Of a stretch of 6,964 nucleotides of DNA, positions 1 to 4,762 are shown piece after piece (the first letter of the stretch is position 1; every line of letters begins with the position of its first letter). The notes beneath the pieces were generated by a model. That model was given only the letters and a program-made list of their open reading frames with translations. It was not told where the DNA came from and searched no databases. The stretch is from Oscillospiraceae bacterium (GTDB taxonomy: Bacteria > Bacillota_A > Clostridia > Oscillospirales > Ruminococcaceae). Made by a program: the position numbers and the translations under genes. The stretch spans positions 1 to 6,964 of the forward strand of contig JAFSHE010000151.1 of assembly GCA_017440445.1 (NCBI GenBank), given 5' to 3'.

Positions 1-33
1 ACTATATTTATACACACATTGATAAATAAGTGT

Positions 34-39
34 AAGGAG
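34..39 (+). promoter_or_regulatory. Ribosome binding site deciding the start of the EAL gene
   Basis: AAGGAG lies 6 bases before ATG at 46. The frame is also open upstream to a TTG at 19, but that codon has no Shine-Dalgarno sequence at a suitable distance, and using it would place AAGGAG inside the gene. ATG 46 is therefore the preferred start. The promoter lies outside the window. Confidence 0.8.
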
Positions 40-45
40 CAAGTT

Positions 46-1740
46 ATGAGCAGCATTATATGCAGTAAAAATTTCAGAGATCTTTTTGAAAATATTGATG
101 TCGCAGGACTTTCTGTTGAGGCACTTTCAAAGGCTGTCTGTTCGCATATTAATGAGGTTGCGTCAGATATCCATCTTGGAAAAATGATATGCAGGCTGGA
201 CATCCCGCCCTCTCCTTACAACACAAGCGGAAGCAAGATTGAAACAGAGCTTTACAGCTCCGCTTCAGGCGCAGTCGAAGCACCTGTCGTTACCCGGTTT
301 TCATCGGGAGATAATGGGAGGACTGTTTTTGTTTCATATCCCGAAAAGGATCACATCTGGAACGATGGAGAAACGCAGGAGATAAGATTTCTGCATAAAA
401 GCATTGCACTTCTGTACGACAGAGCCAACCTTCACAATATAGTAAAGACCTCGCTTTCTGTTGATGCACTTACAAAGCTTCCTAACGCCTCAGGCTTTAT
501 TGCTATCGGAAAACGTCTGTTCAGCCAGGGTATACTGCACGAGTATACAGCCATGTATCTGAACATCAAGAATTTCAGGAATTTCAACGCCCAGTTGGGA
601 CGCAGGCACAGTGACAAAGCTATTATCGCTTTTGCAACGGCTCTGCGCGCAAGACTTAATAAGGAAGAATTTGTTGCACGCCTTGGCGGAGATAATTTCA
701 CCATCCTCGTGAAAAAAGAGAACAGCAGTTCAATACTTGATTTCCTTTCTCATGCATTGATAGAGCTTGAGCTTGAAAGCACAAGTATCCATTTCGTGCT
801 TTCTTCACGTGTGGGAGTTTATAACATCGCACAGGGCGATGATATGGATCATGTTATGATCTGCATTTCAACGGCTATAAACACCGTCCGTCGTAGTAAT
901 ACAACTGATGTGGTGATGTTCACCACGGATATTTTAGACAAAATAGAGCGTGAGCGAAAACTTACCGCATTATTTTCAGGGGCGCTTGAAAACCGTGAGT
1001 TTGTGACCTTCTATCAGCCTAAGGTGGAGCTTACGGACGGCAGCCTGTGCGGAGGCGAGGCGTTAGTACGTTGGCGTCGTGAGGATAAATTTATATCTCC
1101 CGGAGAGTTTATTCCCGTGTTTGAGCGGGACGGTAATATATGCGTACTTGACTTCTATATGCTGGACAACGTCTGTCGTGATATCAGAAAATGGACAGAT
1201 ATGGGGCTTATGCCTGTAACAATTTCGGTCAACTTCTCCAAGACACATTTACACGACCCCGACACCGCCGACAAGATAATCAGTATCATAAAGAAATATG
1301 ACATAGATCCACGTTATATCGAAATCGAAATGACAGAGATGTCAGATTACAACGATTACAATGCATTCAAGGCGTTTGTTTCCAAGCTGAAGGAAAACGA
1401 TGTTATCACATCCATTGATGACTTTGGAACGGGATACTCCTCGCTTAATCTGCTTACGGATTTTATGTTCGACGTGGTGAAGCTGGACAAATCCTTCCTG
1501 GACAACATCACACGCAGTGCGAGCAAGACAGATGAAATAGTTGTCCGTAACATCGTAAGCATGATAAAGGAGCTTGGCATGCAAACTATTGCCGAGGGTG
1601 TTGAAACGATCGAACAGGCGCATCTGCTGAAGGACATAGGTTGTACCATGGTGCAGGGTTATCTTTTCGACAGACCGTTGTGCGTTGAAGACTTTGTGGA
1701 AAGATTAAGGGTAGCGAAATACGAGATAAAAGTAGATTGA
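46..1740 (+). CDS. Cyclic-di-GMP phosphodiesterase (degenerate GGDEF plus intact EAL domain)
   Basis: This 564-residue protein has no membrane segment or signal peptide, so it should be cytoplasmic. Residues 1 to about 135 form an unassigned N-terminal region, possibly a small sensor such as a divergent GAF domain, ending in a linker helix. The GGDEF domain (about 136-290) opens with DALTKLPN (140-147) but is degenerate: the signature is GGDNF (214-218), and the usual metal-ligand Asp of the LDxDxFK motif is Asn173. It is probably inactive as a cyclase, though it may bind GTP as a regulatory site. The EAL domain (about 308-555) looks fully competent. It has EALVRW from Glu338, Asn396, Glu428, Asp458-Asp459 in an unbroken DDFGTGYSS loop, Lys479, Glu517 and Gln537, with spacing close to that of active family members. 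Expected reaction: hydrolysis of c-di-GMP to linear pGpG. It is followed directly by a terminator, so it ends its transcript. Function is inferred from motifs, with high confidence for the EAL domain. Confidence 0.93.
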   Translation: MSSIICSKNFRDLFENIDVAGLSVEALSKAVCSHINEVASDIHLGKMICRLDIPPSPYNTSGSKIETELYSSASGAVEAPVVTRFSSGDNGRTVFVSYPEKDHIWNDGETQEIRFLHKSIALLYDRANLHNIVKTSLSVDALTKLPNASGFIAIGKRLFSQGILHEYTAMYLNIKNFRNFNAQLGRRHSDKAIIAFATALRARLNKEEFVARLGGDNFTILVKKENSSSILDFLSHALIELELESTSIHFVLSSRVGVYNIAQGDDMDHVMICISTAINTVRRSNTTDVVMFTTDILDKIERERKLTALFSGALENREFVTFYQPKVELTDGSLCGGEALVRWRREDKFISPGEFIPVFERDGNICVLDFYMLDNVCRDIRKWTDMGLMPVTISVNFSKTHLHDPDTADKIISIIKKYDIDPRYIEIEMTEMSDYNDYNAFKAFVSKLKENDVITSIDDFGTGYSSLNLLTDFMFDVVKLDKSFLDNITRSASKTDEIVVRNIVSMIKELGMQTIAEGVETIEQAHLLKDIGCTMVQGYLFDRPLCVEDFVERLRVAKYEIKVD

Positions 1741-1757
1741 TTTCTGAATACAAAATG

Positions 1758-1792
1758 AAAACCTGTCAGGGCTGGTACCTGACAGGTTTTTT
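1758..1792 (+). terminator. Intrinsic terminator after the EAL gene
   Basis: A perfect 10-bp stem (ACCTGTCAGG at 1761-1770 with CCTGACAGGT at 1778-1787) closes a 7-base loop. A-T pairs at its base extend it by 3, and the T run at 1788-1792 follows. It starts 18 bases after the TGA stop and should end the phosphodiesterase transcript. Confidence 0.92.
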
Positions 1793-1931
1793 GTTGATAA
1801 AAATTATTTAAAAACAGGTTTTAAGCTTTATAGAAGTATTACTCTTACACAAAACTCCCCGCACAAATTGGTGTATATTGAAATAGAAGTATTCACAAAC
1901 ATTTTATAAAACTTAATACAGCGGATTATAT

Positions 1932-1981
1932 AAAAGCGAACAGGCGTAAAAAAATATACGCCTGTTTTCTTTTGCGCTTTT
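1932..1981 (+). terminator. Second terminator-like hairpin with no gene directly upstream
   Basis: A 10-bp perfect stem (AACAGGCGTA at 1939-1948 with TACGCCTGTT at 1957-1966) has an 8-base A-rich loop and is followed by a T-rich tail (TTCTTTT). An outer 7-bp arm (AAAAGCG at 1932-1938 with CGCTTTT at 1975-1981) could extend it. It sits about 150 bases past the first terminator. It may be a backup terminator or the 3' end of a short untranslated RNA starting between 1793 and 1930. No clear promoter for such an RNA was found. Confidence 0.6.
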
Positions 1982-2268
1982 AAAGCAACTTGTGTTTTAA
2001 AGTCCGATATGCAACATTCATATTCTTAAAAAATCGAAATAGCAAGTATATTTTTTTTAACATCAAAATAGTTGAATATGCATAAACGAAAGATAACCAT
2101 TGTTTTAGCAGAACTTACAGACGATGTGTTTTCAGCATCTTTGTGCAAAGCTGCATCTTCCGTCGTGTTGGTACATCCATTACACCTGCTTATAGAAAAA
2201 ACTCCCCGAACGAGTGATTTTTTATCTACTTTTATTGACAGATACAAACAGCGAAAAAAATCGTTTTG

Positions 2269-2274
2269 TATAAT
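2269..2274 (+). promoter_or_regulatory. Possible -10 box (TATAAT) before the 32-codon ORF
   Basis: This is a perfect TATAAT hexamer. A perfect TTGACA occurs at 2235-2240, but it lies 28 bases upstream, too far for an ordinary sigma-A promoter. Short complementary arms (ACAAA/TTTGT and CGA/TCG) lie just upstream of and overlapping the box. The element would place a start near 2281, ahead of the small ORF at 2316. Weak evidence. Confidence 0.25.
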
Positions 2275-2315
2275 ATCGCTATTACGATAATTTGGTTTTG
2301 GGGCAGGAGATTAAT

Positions 2316-2414
2316 ATGAAACGAAAAATATACGATCAGCAGACCCATCTCCTTTACATCTGTTCCACAGAAAAACTGCGTCGATCTTCAGGTCATCTAT
2401 CTGCAGTTCCTTAA
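2316..2414 (+). CDS. Small hypothetical ORF, 32 codons
   Basis: The reading frame begins MKRKIYDQQTHL and ends at TAA 2412-2414, giving a basic 32-residue peptide without a membrane segment or recognisable domain. It is listed because AGGAGA (2305-2310) sits 5 bases before the ATG, a spacing as good as that of the real genes here, and a TATAAT lies about 40 bases upstream. The first residues resemble the start of many clostridial AAA-type ATPases (an MKRKIY-like beginning), so it may be the 5' stub of a decayed gene. A genuine small peptide, a leader peptide or chance are equally open. No function is assigned. Confidence 0.3.
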   Translation: MKRKIYDQQTHLLYICSTEKLRRSSGHLSAVP

Positions 2415-2479
2415 AAAAGTTCAAAGACGAATATACTGCAAAACAATTAGGTGTTTTTAACAAAAAAACAGAGCTTGTT

Positions 2480-2510
2480 TTGACATGCTGTTGGTTCTGT
2501 ATGTGATAAT
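2480..2510 (+). promoter_or_regulatory. Possible upstream promoter for the chemoreceptor
   Basis: A perfect TTGACA (2480-2485) is followed after 19 bases by GATAAT (2505-2510), with an extended -10 TG at 2502-2503. The spacer is 2 bases longer than ideal, which weakens the call. It would start transcription near 2517, about 150 bases before the chemoreceptor ATG, giving a second, longer leader. Confidence 0.35.
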
Positions 2511-2567
2511 GGCTTAACAGTACGTTTTGTAGTGAATTACTTGTTTTTGACATCAGCTTTGGTACGC

Positions 2568-2596
2568 TTGACGAAAAATTATCAATATGTTAAAAT
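2568..2596 (+). promoter_or_regulatory. Sigma-A promoter of the chemoreceptor gene
   Basis: TTGACG (2568-2573), a 17-base spacer and TAAAAT (2591-2596) with an extended -10 TG (2588-2589) make a near-consensus housekeeping promoter. Transcription should start near 2603, giving a leader of about 67 bases. This is not a sigma-D (motility) type promoter, which is notable for a chemoreceptor gene. Confidence 0.8.
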
Positions 2597-2604
2597 TTCA
2601 TTAA

Positions 2605-2639
2605 GATAACAAGGTAGCACGCTAAAATCAAACGTTATC
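2605..2639 (+). promoter_or_regulatory. Dyad in the chemoreceptor leader (possible operator or RNA hairpin)
   Basis: GATAAC (2605-2610) and GTTATC (2634-2639) are exact inverted 6-mers flanking 23 bases, with a smaller TAGC/GCTA dyad at 2615-2624 inside. The dyad begins at the predicted transcription start, so it could act as an operator half-site pair or fold in the RNA. A further TTATC lies in the promoter spacer at 2579-2583. The match is short and could be chance in AT-rich DNA. Confidence 0.3.
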
Positions 2640-2656
2640 CGGAATATGAAATAGTG

Positions 2657-2663
2657 AAGGGAG
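2657..2663 (+). promoter_or_regulatory. Ribosome binding site of the chemoreceptor gene
   Basis: AAGGGAG lies 6 bases before ATG 2670, and the purine-rich run continues to 2667. It supports ATG 2670 as the start; the protein then opens directly into the first membrane helix. Confidence 0.75.
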
Positions 2664-2669
2664 AAGGTC

Positions 2670-4391
2670 ATGTCGAAAATAGGAACAAATCTGCTTGTAA
2701 TAATTCTGGTCACAGTTGTTGCGGTGGTTGCGATGGTAATAATGCTTGCTGCGCAGTCGCTGATAAGCCTCAGTAACAACATCCTTGACGAGCAGGCAGT
2801 GTCTTATGTATCAATTATGCAGAGTGATTACGGAGAGCTTGATGTAGAGGCAGACTATCTTTTTAACATAATCGGAGAGGATGCTCAGCTTCAGACAGCG
2901 CTCAGTGGCGGCAGCGCAGACGGTGTTAAAAAAGTGTATGACAGCTATGCTTCTGACGAAAGCTCTTTCGGTGCTTTTTACGGAGTGGATGGTTCGGTGA
3001 TATGGAAAACTGAAAATTGCCCTGAAGGCATCACACCGTCAAACGTTGCGAATGGTCTTAGCGCTGATGCGGATCGCATGTACTATTGTTATGCACAGGA
3101 GTATAGTGGCGTAGGCTCATATCTGATAGGCTATGACCTTAAGGCATACGAATATCTTGATCCCATCAGAGAGAAAACAGGCGGCCATTTTACAGTGTTC
3201 AAGGGCGATGTCAGATATGCTACTACCATCACAGATGATACAGGCGCCCGCTTTGAGGGAACAAATATGGATCCGGCTATTGCGGAGCAGGTGCTGACTG
3301 ATGGCAAGCGATACAGCGGTGAGGCTGTCATAAATGAAGTTACATATAACGTATGCTATGAGCCGTTGATCGATGTGAACGGTAATATTATCGGTGCCTA
3401 TTTCGGTGGATATGATACGACGGCGGTAAAGGGCATACTTTCTGACAAGGTCATCATGATGATCGCAGCGGGCGGAGCTGCAGGTGTGATAGCATGCATT
3501 ATTGCTTCGCTGTTGTGCTTCTTTGTTATAAAGAAAAAGATACTTACACCTGTAAAGCAGATAGGAATAATGACAGAGGAGATAGCCAACGGAAACTTTG
3601 GCTACAAAGCAGCGAATGTTCATCATACAAAGGACGAGGTCGGTCAGCTGCTTACATCTGTGGATAACATGAAAGAGAGCCTTTCCGTATACGTAAGCGA
3701 TATTTCAAATGTGATGCAGGCTATGGCGGATGGTGATTTCACTGTTCACCCCGAGGTGGAATATGTGGGCGATTTTGTCGAGCTGAGTAATGCAGCGGAG
3801 CATATAAGTGAACAGATGCGCAGGATGATCGACAGTACCTACCGCACTTCGGATAATGTGTATAATGGATCGAGCCAGTCTGCTGAAGGCTCCAACGCAC
3901 TTGCGGATGGCGCAACAAGACAGGCAGCTGCGATAGAACAGCTTTCCTCTACCCTTAATGATATCTCTGAAAAGGTTCGTGATACCGCAGACAATGCGAG
4001 AAATGCACGTACGCTTGCTGATAACGCTTCGGATGTTCTGTCACAGCAGCATGAGTACATGGATCAGATGGTGGATTCCATGACGAGGATCGCTGATACA
4101 TCAGCAAAGATAGAGGTCATCGTAAAGACTATCAATGATATAGCTTTCCAGACCAATATACTTGCGCTCAATGCGGCGATAGAGTCTGCAAGGGCAGGCG
4201 AGGCAGGCAAGGGTTTTGCGGTGGTCGCTGACGAGGTAAGAAATCTTGCGGCAATATCTGCGGAGTCTGTCAACGATACAGTTGCACTAATTAATGCAGC
4301 CACGGAGGCAGTTGCTGAGGGCAGACAGATTGCAGATAAGAACGCGGACTCCCTTAATCAGGTGGTGGAGATATTCGGTGAAACAAAGTAG
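2670..4391 (+). CDS. Methyl-accepting chemotaxis protein, Cache sensor type, cut short by an in-frame TAG
   Basis: This is a membrane chemoreceptor that should sense an extracellular ligand and control the CheA/CheW kinase complex. Order: first membrane helix (about 8-28); extracellular domain (about 31-258) resembling single-Cache sensors, with the typical [14 protein letters not shown] stretch near 169-182 and a C-terminal [22 protein letters not shown] strand; second membrane helix (261-287); HAMP domain with Pro294 and DEVGQL (322-327); a second HAMP-like segment around MADGDFTV (352-359); and the signalling helices with the highly conserved tip [20 protein letters not shown] starting at Asp490. 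As read, it ends after 573 residues at TAG 4389-4391. The same frame continues without a shift for 63 more codons of typical MCP C-terminal helix, so the intact product would be about 637 residues. The truncation removes much of the returning arm of the coiled-coil hairpin and would probably harm signalling unless the stop is read through. Family assignment is firm; functionality is uncertain. Confidence 0.9.
   Translation: MSKIGTNLLVIILVTVVAVVAMVIMLAAQSLISLSNNILDEQAVSYVSIMQSDYGELDVEADYLFNIIGEDAQLQTALSGGSADGVKKVYDSYASDESSFGAFYGVDGSVIWKTENCPEGITPSNVANGLSADADRMYYCYAQEYSGVGSYLIGYDLKAYEYLDPIREKTGGHFTVFKGDVRYATTITDDTGARFEGTNMDPAIAEQVLTDGKRYSGEAVINEVTYNVCYEPLIDVNGNIIGAYFGGYDTTAVKGILSDKVIMMIAAGGAAGVIACIIASLLCFFVIKKKILTPVKQIGIMTEEIANGNFGYKAANVHHTKDEVGQLLTSVDNMKESLSVYVSDISNVMQAMADGDFTVHPEVEYVGDFVELSNAAEHISEQMRRMIDSTYRTSDNVYNGSSQSAEGSNALADGATRQAAAIEQLSSTLNDISEKVRDTADNARNARTLADNASDVLSQQHEYMDQMVDSMTRIADTSAKIEVIVKTINDIAFQTNILALNAAIESARAGEAGKGFAVVADEVRNLAAISAESVNDTVALINAATEAVAEGRQIADKNADSLNQVVEIFGETK
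4389..4391 (+). other. In-frame amber codon inside the chemoreceptor
   Basis: TAG follows ...GETK and is followed without any gap by in-frame ATG (TAGATG). The protein sequence on both sides aligns with the continuous MCP C-terminal helix, with no sign of insertion or deletion, so one base substitution (for example from AAG, CAG or GAG) explains it. Both complete genes' other stops in this window are TGA. Sequencing error, a true nonsense mutation, amber suppression and reinitiation are all possible. Confidence 0.9.
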
Positions 4392-4583
4392 ATGGTGGAT
4401 GATATTTCTGCGGCTGCTGACAGTCAGTCCGCAGCTATCGGACAGATAACAGACGGACTTGGCGACATTTCGGATGTTGTACAGCACAACAGCGCTGCGG
4501 CACAGGAGATAGCAGCCTCCTGTCAGGAGCTTAATGCGCAGGCAGTTGAGCTTAAGGAAGAAGTTAAGCAGTTCCGTATCTGA
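4392..4583 (+). pseudogene. C-terminal fragment of the same chemoreceptor
   Basis: These 63 codons (starting MVDDISAAADSQ, ending VKQFRI before TGA 4581-4583) are the end of an MCP signalling domain, with the usual Gln/Ala-rich heptads (SAAIGQITDGLGDIS, then QHNSAAAQEIAAS). They lie in the same frame as the gene upstream. No Shine-Dalgarno sequence sits at a normal distance; the nearest, GGTGGAG at 4364-4370, is about 21 bases away. Separate translation would need reinitiation at the ATG touching the TAG. On its own the fragment lacks the sensor, membrane helices and tip, so it is best treated as part of one interrupted gene spanning 2670-4583. Confidence 0.85.
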
Positions 4584-4603
4584 TATCGGAGATGAATATG
4601 TAT

Positions 4604-4639
4604 GGCGGCTTCTGATGATCTCATCAGAGGCCGTTTTTT
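4604..4639 (+). terminator. Intrinsic terminator after the chemoreceptor
   Basis: A 12-bp stem with one G-T wobble (CGGCTTCTGATG at 4606-4617 with CATCAGAGGCCG at 4622-4633) closes a 4-base loop and is followed by six Ts (4634-4639). It lies 20 bases after the final TGA and separates the chemoreceptor from the cellulase gene. Confidence 0.92.
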
Positions 4640-4690
4640 CGTATAGGGAGTGGTTTTTCAGAATGTGATAAAGATATTTAAGGCATGTTC

Positions 4691-4719
4691 TTGAAAAAGT
4701 TCATGCTATATGATATACT
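4691..4719 (+). promoter_or_regulatory. Sigma-A promoter of the cellulase gene
   Basis: TTGAAA (4691-4696), a 17-base spacer and TATACT (4714-4719) with an extended -10 TG (4711-4712) form a strong promoter. The predicted start is near 4726, so the leader is only about 37 bases, leaving little room for a leader riboswitch. Confidence 0.82.
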
Positions 4720-4747
4720 TATTTCAGAGTTTAAAAAATCCATTCGG

Positions 4748-4753
4748 AAGGAG
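4748..4753 (+). promoter_or_regulatory. Ribosome binding site of the cellulase gene
   Basis: AAGGAG lies 9 bases before ATG 4763 and supports the start that gives a charged cytoplasmic tail ahead of the membrane anchor. Confidence 0.75.
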
Positions 4754-4762
4754 AATTATTAA

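Larger units (their letters stand above)
1793..2669. other. Long AT-rich intergenic region without a convincing large gene
   Basis: This stretch is visibly richer in A and T than the flanking genes and is full of stops. Supportable contents are a terminator-like hairpin at 1932-1981, an 11-base direct repeat ATAGAAGTATT (1830-1840 and 1883-1893), a second 11-base repeat AAAACTCCCCG (1851-1861 and 2198-2208), an isolated TATAAT at 2269-2274, a 32-codon ORF at 2316-2414, and promoters at 2480-2510 and 2568-2596. Small open frames on both strands between 2026 and 2553 lack ribosome binding sites and recognisable domains. The region could be decayed gene material, a small-RNA locus or simply a long regulatory gap. 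Confidence 0.7.

Noticed and set aside
19..45. Upstream TTG start adding 9 residues to the EAL protein
   Set aside because: AAGGAG at 34-39 is correctly spaced for ATG 46, and TTG 19 has no ribosome binding site.
1981..2010. Sigma-D-like motif (TAAA ... TCCGATAT)
   Set aside because: The spacing is 18 rather than about 15 bases, the -35 element is minimal, and no gene follows for hundreds of bases.
2196..2226. Hairpin ACTC...GAGT followed by a T run, as a terminator
   Set aside because: The GC-containing stem is only 4 bp with an A/T extension that needs a bulge, too weak to call.
2072..2290. Open frame of about 70 codons on the + strand in the intergenic region
   Set aside because: There is no ribosome binding site before TTG 2072 or ATG 2078, no recognisable domain, and it overlaps a similar-sized frame on the other strand.
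2311..2553. 80-codon minus-strand frame, with a start vaguely like an IS200-type transposase
   Set aside because: The similarity is limited to a few residues, the expected catalytic motifs are missing and no ribosome binding site precedes the ATG.
2603..2669. c-di-GMP riboswitch in the chemoreceptor leader
   Set aside because: The leader is only about 67 bases and lacks the conserved class I core (a CACGCANAGGGCAAACC-like sequence). I saw no class II pattern either.
3117..3626. 169-codon minus-strand frame
   Set aside because: It is antisense to the Cache and second membrane segments of the chemoreceptor, with no domain or ribosome binding site of its own.
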